Source: Prunella strophiata (Eukaryota; Chordata; Aves; Passeriformes; Prunellidae). Taken from it: a stretch of DNA of 64,000 nt. The DNA is taken from assembly GCA_036583965.1 (NCBI GenBank), contig JAZBQD010000034.1:14135040-14199039 (forward strand). The letters are read 5' to 3'. How positions within the stretch are numbered: the stretch's first letter is position 1; the number at the start of each line of letters is the position of its first letter. Shown here piece by piece: positions 14,234 through 42,060 of the stretch. Position numbers and translations under genes: made by a program. The notes under the pieces are model-generated. The model was given only the letters and a program-made list of their open reading frames with translations, did not search any database and had not been told where the DNA came from.

Positions 14234-17170
14234 GCACCGAGTTAAGAGCTCTTGGTGTCCATAGTTTATGCTGTCAATTCCCTCTTACCTTCAGCAGCTG
14301 GTGAGGAGCACTGGGGGAGCTGCCTTGGTCAGGAGTGCTGGCATTTTTGGGGCAGTGCTCAGTAAATGTGCCCACTCTGAGCAGCAAGGCCTTGAGAAAG
14401 GAAAAGGCACCAAAGGACCCACCTGGCTTGTGGCTTAGGAAATTGGTGAAAGGAAGGGGCTGGAGGAGGAAAAATGAGAGCCTTGGTTTGGGAGGAGGGC
14501 CTTGTGCATGGGGCCATGGTGCAGGGGGGTTTTTGGAGCCAGCAGGAGCCAAAGTGGAGCTGCAGGCAGGGGAAGGCTTGTCTGATGGGAGAGGGAAGGG
14601 ATGGGGCTGGCTCAGAGAACCTGGGTGGTGCCAGCAGCAGACAGGTAGGAAACAAATCCACAAAATGACTGCTGGAAATTGTTATACATGCTCTAAATGC
14701 ATGCAAGAGGGGCTCAGCTGCAGCTGTGGGATTTGCCCTGGCTAAACCCCAGCACTGTCAGCAGCAGCAGAAATGCATGAGAACAGAACATGGACAGTGC
14801 CCTCAGGCACAAGGTGTGACCCTTTGGGATGGTGCTGGACAGGGCCAGGAGCTGGGCTCCATGACCTTGTGGGTCCCTTCCAGCCTGTTCTGTGGCTCTG
14901 TGGCTCTGTGATTCCATGATCCCTGCTCCACCAGCTGCCAGTCCACAGGCAGGATGTGACAGCTGGGCAAGCCCTCAAGGCTCTGCCTCAGTGGCTGTCC
15001 TGGAATCCTTCTGGTCACACACAGAAGGGGAGCTAGAGCTGGTGGCTGTGACCTCTGGCAGAGCCCAGGCTCAGCAGCCATAGGCAGATTGGTGCTGCAG
15101 AGCCTGGGCAGGATCCTTGAGGGATGGGAAAGGCTCCACAGAGCACAAGGAGCTCCAAGAGGAGAAAAACTGAGGACACATTTCTGAATCAAGCCCCTTT
15201 CTCTGGTAGGGACACAGGGCAGCTTCATCCCTGGATGGTGGCTGGGATGAAGGCACAGCCAGGGCTGTAGCTGTCCCTTCAGAGAGCAACGGGGCCATCA
15301 CTGCCACCAGCTCCATCCCAGCCCTGGGAAAGGACATGGGAATCTTCTCATTTGCTGTTGTGTTGGATTATTGGCCCTGGATGGATGTCAGGGTCCCACC
15401 ACAGCACCCCTGTCACCCTCAACAGGGCACTGGGGAGAGAACATAACAAAAGGCTTGTGAGTCAGAGTAAGGACAAGGAAAGAGCAATCAGCAATTACTG
15501 TCATAGGAAAAACAGATTCAACCTGGGGGAAAATTAGTTTAATGATTTAATTATTCAATTTTTTGTCAATCAAATCAGAATAGGATAATGAGAAATAAAA
15601 ACTAAATCTTAAAACACCTTAATGCCACCCATCCCCTCCTCCCAGGCTTATCTTTGCTCCTGATTTTCTGTCCTTTCTCTTCCAGCTGCAGCTGAGCAGG
15701 GCTTTTCCCCAGGGCACTGCCATTGTTTTCAGTGGGCTGGGCCTTGTCCAGCAGCAGGTCCCTCTTGGAGCAGCTGGAGTTGGCTCCATCAGGCATTGGG
15801 AAATCTTCCAGCAGCTCCTCACAGAGCCCAGCCTTGCAGCTGCCCAATATCAAAGCCTTGCCATGCAAACCCAACACAGCTGGTGACTTTCTTATCACAC
15901 AGTGATGCAGTTTTCCACCATGATTCAGCCTAAGAGCAAAGGTTAAATTTTTCTGTGATTTGAGCATTTTCTCTTCACCAATTCCAGTTTTAGAGCTTTC
16001 CACCATGATCACTGGGGAATCCCTGTGTCTGCAGGATGGGGCTACTGCCTCCATCACCTTCCCCAGCATCTCTTTTAGGCAGGGATCCGACCACCACCAC
16101 CACCCCTCCCAGAGCAGTGGGACAGCTCTGTGCATGCTGGTGAGGACCCACCACCCCTGGAGGCCATGGATGCAGTCACACAGCCAGAGCATGCTCCCTT
16201 ATCTGCTCTCCACAGCAGGGAGGTGGCAACAGCACAGCTCTCCACTGGCAAATCCCTCACAAAGGCCTCTCTGTGTCAGTGACTTCACCTAACTTCATCC
16301 AGGGCATCTCGGAACCAGACAAACAAAATCACTCTCAGTCTGGCTGCTCCTGGATTTATCAAGTGCTCACAAGTTGTTATCTGGTGGCAAGTTGCTGTTT
16401 GAGTTAGAAAAATCCCTATTAGTTATTACAAAACTCCAAAGTTTCCCAGCTCAGCGTTTCTCAGTGCCATTTCCTGTGGCAGCACCGGCTGGTGGGGCTG
16501 GCAGAGCCCATTGTCTGAAAACTCAGGCTGCTGCTCCCCAGGCAGGGCAGGATGGACAGGGCAGCCTCCAGCTCCCCAGAACTCTGGAACAGGAGTTTCA
16601 CAAACCCCCAGCTTCCCAACATCACAGCAGGACCCTGATCCCACCCCGTCTCCCTGCACACCACCCTGCAGGATGATGCCACACTGCTCTGGGGATCCTC
16701 TTTGGGCAGGAGGGCCCCCAGCTCTCCACAACCCCCAGGCTGATGCCCTGCTGCCTGCCCAGCTGTGTCCCCACAGGGCTCTGCCACTCTTTCTGCTCCT
16801 CCCCAGGTTAGGAAACTCAGGGACGGAAATCAGTGTGCAGATGAAGGATGCTTCACATGATCTGGAGATATTCAAATGAAACACGACAGAAGAACTTGCA
16901 GGATGCTCAAAGGAAAATAAAAAGAAAAGTGTTGCTATTGGAGTGTGTCAGAGCAGTGGGCTACCCAGTTTAACCACTTCCAATTCCCCATGTGGAGAAA
17001 GCCTTGAGATATGGAGGAATGGAGAGTCCCCAGCAGGCAGCTTATATACTGTGTGTGACCTGACTCCTGCCACTCTCATCTTACAGTGGAAATTTCAGAA
17101 TGCAAGATCAGAAGAAAATTTTGACTTTCACAAAAAAGAGCTGTTGCTCTCCTAATCGGGAGCAACTTTG
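14234..17170. other. IL13-IL4 intergenic region
   Basis: About 2.9 kb. Apart from the CR1 tail at 14800-14930 I see no gene. In mammals this interval carries conserved TH2 enhancer sequence (CNS-1), but I cannot identify a counterpart here by eye. Open frames in 15.6-16.9 kb lack splice or family support. Confidence 0.5.
14800..14930 (+). mobile_element. CR1-type LINE 3' tail fragment
   Basis: The segment ends in the CR1 signature: TGGGTCCCTTCCAGCCTGTT followed by short tandem TCTGTGGC/TCTGTGATTCC units. CR1 elements in birds end in such 8-bp repeats rather than in poly(A). It is 5'-truncated, diverged and on the plus strand. The 5' limit is approximate. Confidence 0.65.
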
Positions 17171-17179
17171 GAAAGTGCC

Positions 17180-17186
17180 TATAAGG
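17180..17186 (+). promoter_or_regulatory. IL4: Possible IL4 TATA-like element
   Basis: TATAAGG lies 144 bases before the IL4 ATG and overlaps GGAAAAA, a possible NFAT core. A second AT-rich candidate, CTTATATACTG, lies further upstream near 17041. The first gives the more cytokine-like 5'UTR of about 110 bases. This is weak evidence. Confidence 0.35.
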
Positions 17187-17323
17187 GAAAAATAAGTTTT
17201 TCCTTCTGGTTCAGCAATTTTACAGTAATAAATTGAGGTGCTTCCTCCAGAAAAGCGCACACAGTTACAGATCACCAAACAATCCAGAGACTAAGAGCTC
17301 AAGGGGCCCAGCCAAAGCAGGCC

Positions 17324-19369
17324 ATGAGTATCCTGGTCCAGGTCCTGCTCACCCTCCTGGTGCTGTCAGCCTGCCTGGGTGACGTGGTTGCTCCACAGTC
17401 ACACACACTATGGACCAGAACACTGAAGGAGAGCATCAAGCTGGTGGACCAGCTCCTGCAGATGGAGGTAGGGCTGGTGGGTGCTTTACTCACTGATAGG
17501 AGGAACAGATTGTTCCATCAGGCTCTGGATGCTGAGCCAGAGGAAGGTGGTGAGCACGGGGCTCACAAGGCTCCTGGGGTGGATGGGTGTGTGTCTGTGT
17601 GTGCACAGTCAGGATGGATCTGTGCTGTCTGGAGCCTGATTGCTCCTCTCCTTTGTGTCTTCATCAAGGTTTCCTGTAACAAGACCAATGTGATAAATAT
17701 TTTTGCAGATCAGTAAGGTAAGGGAAAAAACCCAACCATCCAGCCCTGATGGGTACTGGGAGGGTGCTGGGGGCCAGAGGAGAGCACAGGGAGGTGGGAG
17801 GCAGGTGGGGAGCCTGGGATCCTGCCTGTGCTGGTGTGGATGCTGTGGAGGAGCAGGAGCCCACTGTGAACCCCCAGCACAAACACTGGGCTGCCCACCT
17901 GGTTCTCACCACTCCCAGTGCCCTCACCTTCCCACACCCATCTCCACCTCCAGCCAAAGCAGCACTGCTGGCTTCTGGCCACCCTGGGGACAGGGAGAGC
18001 CCAGAGGAAGGGCAGGGATGGGCACCTGTGCTTGGGCAGCAGAAGTTTCAGCTTTTCAGAGACAGGAACATCTCCCTTTGCCTTGGAGTGCTGTCACCAG
18101 CTCAGACACCCACACACCTCTGCTGGGTATCCCTCTTTAGCCCTTATCTGGGGAAGTCTCTGCAGTCAGCACAAGATTTAATGGCAGATAGCTGCTGCCT
18201 AAGCCACACTCCCCAGCCCCTGAGTTCCTGTTTTCACAGAAAGCCCATGCCCTCACCTCACGCCACGCCCGCTGGCACCCGAGGGGTACAGTGGCCTTCC
18301 CTGGGGGGCTGGGGCTCAGCACCCCTCAGGAGACCCCCACACCCGGGGCTCAGCACCCCTCAGGAGACCCCCACACCCCTCCTGCCCCAGGGGAGCAGCA
18401 TGCCAGTGAGAGGAGATGCCTGGGATGCTGCACAGCCCCACGCTCACAGGGACAGACTGGTCACTGGTTTGAAGATGCTGTGAAAGCTGAGATAGAGCAG
18501 GCAGTGCTGGGAACATCCTCCAGGGAAGAAAGTCAAAGTTTTTTTATTGCCACCAGCACTCCTCATCTTCCATGTGTCTCTGCTACAGGACTTCTCAAAG
18601 CCCCTAATGAAGGCAAACTCTTCCCAGGTGCTTTTGTTATTCCTGTTGCACCCCTGCCCGCTCAAACCAGCTTAATGTGCAGGGAGCAGCTTCACAGGGT
18701 GCCACATCCACAGCTGCAGCAGGAGCACAATGCCCCAGCCCAGGGAGCTCACTGCTGTGCCACTCTGCCACAGCTCCTGCCAGGGCTTGACTCCTCCTCA
18801 CCAGGAAAGGGATGGGACCAGAGCCAGGTGTGCACAGATGGAGCTGGGAAGCTCCAGGGAGGCTTTGGCACCTCAAACCACAATTTTCACCTATCCTTTA
18901 GAATAGAAATTTATTATTTGTAGTGTTTTAATCTGCTGCTAATAAGCCATGACTATACAAAAGAGTTTTTAGAAAAGCCATTGTGTCTTTCCCCAGAGAG
19001 GTAACAACACAGAGATCTTCTGCAAAGCTGCCACAATTGCTTGGGAGTGCAAGAGCTGCCACAAGAACCTCGGGGGCATGTACTACAACCTGCTCAGCCT
19101 GGCCAGGAGCAGAGAAAGGCACAAGGTGAGGCACAGCTCTCCCTGCACTGCCCACAGCCCTCAAGCTTCTCCCTTGGTCACTGTTTTTGTTTTACTCTCC
19201 CACCACCCTTAGCAGCAGAACCCAGTCCCACCCCAGCAAGCTTTTTAACAGCCCCTGTTTCCCATTCCAGAAGCCATGTCCTGTGGCAGCAGGCAGCACC
19301 ATCTCACTGGAGAATTTCCTCAAGGAATTACACCACATCCTCCAAGAAGAGTATAAGAGTCAGAAGTGA
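17324..19369 (+). CDS. IL4: Interleukin-4 (four exons, 137 aa in the open model)
   Basis: IL4 is the secreted TH2 cytokine acting through the IL4 receptor. Exons are 17324-17467, 17669-17712, 18999-19125 and 19271-19369 (TGA 19367-19369). Residues 1 to about 23 are a signal peptide (MSILVQVLLTLLVLSACLG). Exon 2 reads VSCNKTNVINIFAD, the avian IL4 signature. Exon 3 reads TEIFCKAATIAWECKSC and exon 4 has PCPVAAGSTISLENFLKEL. Mature cysteines fall at about 51, 71, 80, 83 and 108, with sequons NKT (52) and NNT (65-66). The exon 2/3 junction is odd. The expected phase-0 donor after AAG (17717) would retain an in-frame TAA (17714-17716), so the open model uses an upstream GTAAGG donor at 17713 and an acceptor shifted by 2 bases. 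Either splicing has shifted, a base has been inserted, or the gene is truncated. The last interpretation is least likely given the intact remainder. Confidence 0.88.
18311..18378. repeat. Two tandem 34-bp copies in IL4 intron 2
   Basis: GGGGCTCAGCACCCCTCAGG and the following 14 bases occur twice head to tail (18311 and 18345) with no difference that I can see. The perfect match suggests a young duplication. Confidence 0.8.
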
Positions 19370-19432
19370 AAAAACACTTTGTTTTTTTAAACTATGACCC
19401 TATTTTTCAAAGATATATATAATAATTCTTTA

Positions 19433-19438
19433 AATAAA
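19433..19438 (+). terminator. IL4: IL4 poly(A) signal
   Basis: AATAAA, 64 bases after the stop codon, is followed by TGTATTTTTGG and TGTGCTGG, a T/GT-rich downstream element. The 3'UTR is very short. ATATATATAATAATTC upstream is AU-rich but lacks a clear ATTTA nonamer. Confidence 0.8.
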
Positions 19439-20184
19439 TGTATTTTTGGACTAAGTGTGCTGGCATTGTAGAGGACATTACACAAGGCAACAGTTAAGAG
19501 AGCTCCAAGTTTATGGAACAAGGGTAGTGTGGCTGGGAATTGCCAAACAACCTGTCCTGCTATGGAATTAAGCTCCTGCTAACATGAGGAACACAGATCT
19601 AAACAGAAAGAAAAGCCCAAGAGGGGAGAAGCCAGGCCACAAATGGGGCATGCTCCTGGAAGCTGGGAACTCAGAAGTACATGCTGGAGCTGCAAAGGGA
19701 GCAGCCAGGTCTGACATTCTCTCCTCACTTTACATATGGCACAGCCCTTTGAGGCCCAGCAGGGAGAGGCTGGGACCGTGCAGGGTTTGGTTCATGCATC
19801 AGCTGAGTCCCAGGGCTCTGGGGAGCTGCAGACCATGGAAAACCTGGTCCCTGGGGCTGAGCAGGCTGGGGGGCCACAGGCACTGCCAAGCAGCACAGCT
19901 CATGCAGCAAACAGAGCTGAACACTCCCAGCTCCTGCAGGGAAATTCACAGCACCTGCCCTGTGCACCTCTTCCACAAGGTCTTGCTGCCCAGGGCCCTG
20001 GGGCTTGGCAACAAGGCTCCAGCACACCCCAGACACTGCTCCAGAGTGCTGTGCAGCTCAGAGCTAGAGGCACCTCAGCCCACCCTTCCTCACCCAGCTC
20101 CTGACACAACTGAGTTAGAAAGATATGCTGTGTATAAGGTTATTTGGAAAACATGCACACAGGGTGGAATTAGGAATCAAGAAT

Positions 20185-20190
20185 TTTATT
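20185..20190 (-). terminator. KIF3A: Possible KIF3A poly(A) signal
   Basis: On the minus strand AATAAA is read from TTTATT here, about 3.0 kb downstream of the KIF3A stop. That fits the long KIF3A 3'UTR known in mammals. IL4 (+) ends at about 19.45 kb, so the two genes converge with only about 0.7 kb between poly(A) signals. The intervening 19439-20184 shows no gene. Confidence 0.5.
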
Positions 20191-23100
20191 TCATGGTATG
20201 AACATGCTTCAGGGACACAATATTGATATATACAGTATAATGAATTAATTTTAATAAAACAAGAAATAGGCAGAAATAAACAGAGTTAAAAAAACAATAA
20301 ACAGAAAGATAAATTATACAGACTAGCAGTTTTTCCCTCTATGCAGGCCTGGCTAAGCAGAACTGTGGAGAAAGGTGAAAGCTGGACATGTGCAGACAGT
20401 GTAGTCAGTAAAAGGCACTAAGGACCATTTCCCCTCCTCTTAAAGGATTAGGAACAAGTTAAATATTAAATAATTCATTTACACAACATTAAGCAAAAAT
20501 CTTATTGTTAAGGTCAATGTTCTGGAATGAGGAGAATCTTCTGTTAGCAAATGCAAAGATGAGCACACACAGTGTATGTTATTTGAGTTTTGATAAATAC
20601 CATAGAGCACATACTGACCTGCAACAAGAAAGGCTGTATTAAGCTCTTAAAAGAAATCAAATCTTTTCCTTATTAAAACACATTATGGGCCCATTAGCCA
20701 TTTACAGATGAGCAGGGCTATAGAGAGGGCCCATGTGGTAAATCCAGCAGCCAAACTCCCTGGTTTTACAAGAAACTTCCCAGAACTTCAACAAAATACA
20801 CCACTTAACAGGTGAGCCCAACTGACAGGGCACATGACAATGAGAGTGCTCCACTTTATTTTAAATCCTCTTACAGAGCAAATAATTTGTCCTCCAAGCC
20901 TCTGTAACAGGAGATAACAGATTTCTCCAATCTGCCAATTAGAGGTGAGCAAGTAATTACTTATTGTTTACCCCTGCTCCACAGCTCACTTAAACATGCA
21001 GAGTACTAAGGTTTTCAGCAGCAGGACTGTTATGTTAATTGTAGATCATATGCCTTTATATCTGAAGTATTTTAAATATTTCACTATTTTAAATGGAGTG
21101 CCATGGTTCACAGCAGTATCTTGGAGTGACTGATACCTGTCAGGTAAAAGGATTTTCAAAGTCTTTCTGAAAGCACAGTTCTGGTTTAACTCCTGCAAAA
21201 CCAGATCATTCAATAAATGTTAGCACAAGACAGAACATAAAAAGGAAACAGAATTTATCCTTGGTTCTGAGAACTGGCAAGGGTCACAGCAATGCATCTG
21301 CCTGCTTGGACTCAGAACTGGAAGACTTTAAGCAGCATTTAAGCCTTTTTCAGTCTGGATATTTTGATGAGAAATATATGTGTAGTAAGAGATAATCCAA
21401 TTCTATTCAAGCACATTTAAGATAAGGTCAGCTCTTCACAAGCAAAACCAACTACAGCTTCAATCAAGAAAGTTTCTGAGCATTTAACTCTAAATGCTAG
21501 GCTAGAAAAAAAAAATACCAGTGTTTGTATGTGTATGTTGTATGAATTCAGGTCACACTCCCCCCAAGAGACAGGGCAGCATGTTCTTCCAGGTCATGAT
21601 CCTGAAAATAAACCATTAAAAACACCAGGAAAAAGCTTACAACTTGTTCAGAATAGCACTGAATATATCCTTCAGAGCAAAATACGTCCTTACAAGGTCA
21701 GTTTTAACTATTACAAATCCTGTTACAGACCCCAAGGTACCTCTAGATAACCATCATGACAGGAAGAAAGGGCATTTAACTTCTTTAAGGACTTCACAGG
21801 AACAATCTGGTAAAAGCAGATGTGGCTACTAGCAAGCACTCAGGACACCTGAGGAGCTGTCTTGTTTTCTGTCACACTGAAGGACTCCACCTCCCCTGTC
21901 AGCAATCACAGCTTTTAATCCTCCAGGTAACACTAAGATCAGGTCACAGTTCATCCCTCCACCCTGCAGAGAAGCTGCTGACATACCCATAGCTGATGTC
22001 AATGAGTTATAAAACACAGTCTGAAGGAGATGCATTTTCTCTGTGACACAAAAGCAACATATTAAAGTGATATGTGTCTATTAGCAGCATAAATATCAAA
22101 TTAAAAGAGCAGCCATAACAAATAAATGGTTCTTATCAGAGACCAAAATTTTTTTCCTCTCATCAGAGCATAGCCAGAGATGCACAAAGTACACACAGGG
22201 ACACAGCACCAGCTGTGTCAGGGGATATTGTTCTGGGAAAACTGGACAATTCATTCTGTTTTACTAAAGTAGAGTCAATTTATCCTCAGTGGAGAGCAGT
22301 AGCCCAGTGCCTTGTAGTCAGGGATGAGGAAACAGAGCCACAATGCTCACAGCTCCATGGCTGACAAGTCCTGGGGTTACAGCATCCTCCTTAAATCATC
22401 TCAGCTGTTCAGATTACAAAACTACTCTGAAGCATTACAAAACCAGCCCTGAAGCATAAAAAGCTGGCTAAGTAACACAGCCTTAAAAGAAGGAAAAAAG
22501 TTCTCTTCTGCCTTAATATCCAAGGTCTCATTCTCCACAGTGCCAGCAGATCACAAACTGATAAAAATAAAAGAACTATTAGACACCCATGGTCCCTTTT
22601 CAGAAATCTCAAGACTTTTGTGGTTCATGTTTTTCCTACCCAGCTACTTTCTCTGTACAACAAGACAGCAAAAAGGGAAAAGGACTGTATATTCAACACA
22701 TAACACAGTGTGTTAACAGCCACAGTGAGGAATATTAAATAAAAAGATTTGATGCTCTTAAAGGTTTGCAGCAACTACATTCAAACACAGATCAGTGCAA
22801 CAGAGGACAACAGTGAAAGCTGCCAGTTATGTGCAAAGCAGGGCATAAGTCAGATTTACCAGCCTTAATTTCAGGATTTCATTAACTGTTTTAACTAACA
22901 AATCTAGCACTTAAACACACATCTAGAACCCTATTTTCTATACATTTCAACAAGATTACCAACAAGTTTCCCTGCACAACACATTTAATACATGGAATTT
23001 CACAACCATCAATCATACATACCAGTTTAATATTATGTTAATATAACATACAATATACAGGCAACTAAGGAAAAATACATTTTTTTAAATAAAAAAATTA

Positions 23101-23193
23101 TAGCCATGTCAAACTGTGCCATCTCTTGAATTCCATATTCTGGCCAAACCTTATACACTCACTGATTTTTACAGGAATTCTGACCAGGTGACA
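20191..23193 (-). other. KIF3A: KIF3A 3'UTR (inferred extent)
   Basis: This is the AT-rich, open-frame-poor stretch between the KIF3A stop and the proposed poly(A) signal. I recognise no other gene, repeat family or RNA in it. The extent is inferred from the absence of other signals and from the known long 3'UTR of the family. Confidence 0.45.
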
Positions 23194-39425
<16,232 letters not shown>

Positions 39426-39627
39426 GGCGACGGCGATGGCGGCCGCGGCAGCCCGGCCCGGCGGCGGCACCGCGGAACAATGACAGCACCGCGCCTGCGC
39501 CGCCCCGCCCCGCGCCCCGCCCCCGCGCGCTGCGGCGGCCGCGCGGCCAACGGCGGGCGGGGGGAGGCGGGGCCGAGGGGAGCCCAACCAATGGCGGCGC
39601 GGAGCGGCGGCGGGGGCGGGGCGCGCC

Positions 39628-39641
39628 GTCACCATGGGAAC
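39628..39641. promoter_or_regulatory. KIF3A: Candidate RFX X-box, KIF3A promoter
   Basis: GTCACCATGGGAAC fits the palindromic X-box GTNRCC-N0-3-RGYAAC with one mismatch in the second half-site. It lies about 203 bases upstream of the KIF3A ATG. RFX factors control many ciliary genes through X-boxes close to the start site, so the position is appropriate. Binding is not shown. Confidence 0.5.
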
Positions 39642-39699
39642 GGCGGGTGGGCGGGGCGAGTGGGACATGGCCGGGGGGGCAGCGGGGACAGCGCGGGGC

Positions 39700-40110
39700 C
39701 GGTGGGCTGTGAGGGGTGACAGGGCTCCGAGGGGTGACAGGGCTCCGAGGGGTGACAGCGCTGTGAGGGGTGACAGGGCTCCGAGCGGGGACCGCGCGGG
39801 GCCGGCGGGCTGTGAGGAGTGACAGGGCTCCGAGCGGGGACAGGGCTGTGAGGGGTGACAGCGCTGTGAGGGGTGACAGCGCTGTGAGGGGTGACAGGGC
39901 TCTGAAGGGTGACAGGGCTCCGAGCGGGGACAGCGCGGGGCCGGCGGGCAGTGAGGGGTGACAGGGCTCTGAGGGGTGACAGCGCTGTGAGGGGTGACAG
40001 GGCTCCGAGCGGGGACAGGGCTCCGAGCGGGGACAGCGCGGGGCCGGCTGGCAGTGAGGGGTGACAGGGCTCCGAGGGGTGACAGGGCTCTGAGGGATCT
40101 CCAGCGGGTT
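39700..40110. repeat. GC-rich minisatellite upstream of KIF3A
   Basis: About 20 units of an 18-mer of type GGGGTGACAGGGCTCCGA, with variants GCGCTGTGA and GCTCTGAAG, are interleaved with a longer unit containing GGGGACAGCGCGGGGCCGGC. Array translation gives long Pro/Leu/Ser-rich open frames on both strands (one 389 codons), which are artefacts of the repeat. It starts about 275 bases beyond the KIF3A ATG on the promoter side. Confidence 0.9.
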
Positions 40111-40139
40111 TGACAGCGCTCCAGAGGCTCTGACAAGAC

Positions 40140-41540
40140 TCCACTGCTCTGGAAGGGCTCCAAGGGGTCTGAAGGGGCTCTGGGTCTCTGACAGGGCTGC
40201 AAGCCCCAACCTGTTCTCCACAACAGGAAGAAAATCCATCTGCTCCTTTTCCTGACTCTAATGTTTTCAATTGCTGATGAAATAGAGGGACTGCAGAGTA
40301 ACTTAAATATAAACAAGCAATACAGTCCAAGTGGCACATAAATCAGTTAGTCCCGCACTAATGAGGCACATTTCCAAGTTATTTGTCATTTAGTGTAAAG
40401 TTTCACAGCATACTGTTGGGATCCTCCACAGCCTCACCTGCTCCTCTCCTACTCTGCAGCATTTCAACATCACACTGTCCATGTGCCACTTACAGGAATT
40501 AGATTAAATTATTCCAACAATCTGACTTTGTCCTTTCATGATCTGTGTCCTTAAGAGTCAAAGACAATTTTACTCAACAGGAGAGGTCCATTAATAGTTT
40601 CCCCAGCACCTGATGCCCTGAACCACTCTTGTCTCGCTTCCCCCAGGTATTCCTGCACACCCAAATCCTGCTGGCAGGTCACAGAGCAGTGCTCCAGTCC
40701 CACTCATCCCCTCACTGCCTTTGCTGTGGACCATTGGGCCTGGGATCCCCAGCACCAAGCACAGACACAGACCAGGGGCTGCACCTCGGCTGTGCTGTGT
40801 TTTTGCCGGAGGGATGCAAGCAGGAGCAGGAATGTGGGCAGAGCTGATGTGTAGGTGGCAGACCTCCCCCACCAAACTGACCGGTGTGTCACAGGGCTGG
40901 TAATGACAGGGCAGGACATTCCCTCAGCCCCAGGTGTGCACAGTCAGGTGAGTCAGGAACACTGAAGACCAGCCGTTCAGCAAAGTCTCTTTGCTCTTTA
41001 CACACTGCCACGGTGTTACTCAGAGCTGTGCTGCACACACAGGTTCATTTAGCACCAGAAAATGTATAGCCCGAGGGGCTGGTGAGAGAACAGAGAGTCG
41101 TGTGTAGGCAGGCAAAGCTGAGGAACGAGAAAAGGTTTAACATACAATATTGGAACTAGCTTCCCACAGAAAATGCTGCAGGAGAAAAACAGAGGGGTCC
41201 AGGATCTGAGGGGAAAGCTGAGAGTGGCTTTGAGACATGGAGAGATCCTGGGTGGAAGAAAATGTGGGGTGAAAACACAGATGCTAGCAGAGAGGTCCAG
41301 CCCTGGGAGGGGACAAGAGTGCATATGCTCCATGAAACACACAGAGAAAAGATACTTCCTGTGGCTGGAAGGAAAATAGGTCCTGGTGGGTGCTGGGATT
41401 GTGTGGATCCAGGAACTGTGTGTTTTGGAGAGGGCCAAGTTGAAGAGAAGGGACAGCACATCTATCAAGGCAATAATGGGTGCCAGAGAAGGGGACAAGC
41501 GGATCTGGGGGCAGTGCTGAAGGTTGCAAGTGTTTATCAC
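40140..41540. other. KIF3A-CCNI2 intergenic stretch
   Basis: I see no exon or recognised repeat here. It separates the KIF3A-side minisatellite from a second CpG-rich block. Short open frames have no support. Confidence 0.45.
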
Positions 41541-41559
41541 CGCGGCAGAATTCCATCCG

Positions 41560-42060
41560 GATCCCGGCAGCGCTTTGCCTGGCACGATGATCTCTGCTCA
41601 GGTAGGACAGACCCACCGGGGCTGGGACAGCGCTCACCTGGGCGGTCCCACGCGGACCCCGAGGGACGCGCTGGGTGCCCCAGCCGAGCCGTGCCCCGGA
41701 CATCGGGCACGGAGCTCCCGGCGGAGGCGTCCAGCAGCCCGGGGCTGCTCCCCCGCCGGTATCGCCCCCGCGCTCCGCCGCCCGGGCCCCGGGCCCCGTG
41801 CCCCGGCCAGGCGGGTGAGGAACCTGCCGGGATGGGACGGGACGGGATGGAATGGAACGGGACGGGACGGACGGAATGGAACCGGACGGGACGGGACGGG
41901 ACGGGACGGGACGGGACGGGACGGAATGGAACGGGACGGGACGGGACGGGACGGGACGGGACGGGACGGGGGTCCCCATCGCCCCCCAGGCGCTCTGCAG
42001 GGCTGGAGGGGCTGTCTGAGCGCTGGCGGTGCGGGACCTGCTCGGTGGCGTTCTGAAGGA
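41560..42060. promoter_or_regulatory. CCNI2: CpG island, possible CCNI2 promoter
   Basis: This CpG-rich block lies 2.3 kb upstream of the first recognisable CCNI2 exon. It contains a donor-like GCGGGTGAGG (GT at 41815) whose phase would suit the phase-1 start of the next CCNI2 exon, preceded by a Pro/Arg-rich open frame. No residue pattern typical of a cyclin-I N-terminus is visible, so an exon 1 here is only a possibility. Confidence 0.35.
41829..41971. repeat. (GGGAC)n pentanucleotide array
   Basis: About 28 units of ACGGG/GGGAC, interrupted by GGAATGGAAC variants, inside the CpG island. The regular GGG runs every 5 bases on the plus strand could fold into G-quadruplexes. The array starts just after the possible donor at 41815. 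Confidence 0.9.

Noticed and set aside
17749..18483. 244-codon open frame downstream of IL4 exon 2
   Set aside because: Lies in IL4 intron 2, GC-rich, with no recognisable domain; the real IL4 exons use other frames.
17324..19369. IL4 as a pseudogene
   Set aside because: Only the exon 2 end is unusual; all other exons, sequons, cysteines and splice sites are intact and an in-frame splice exists.
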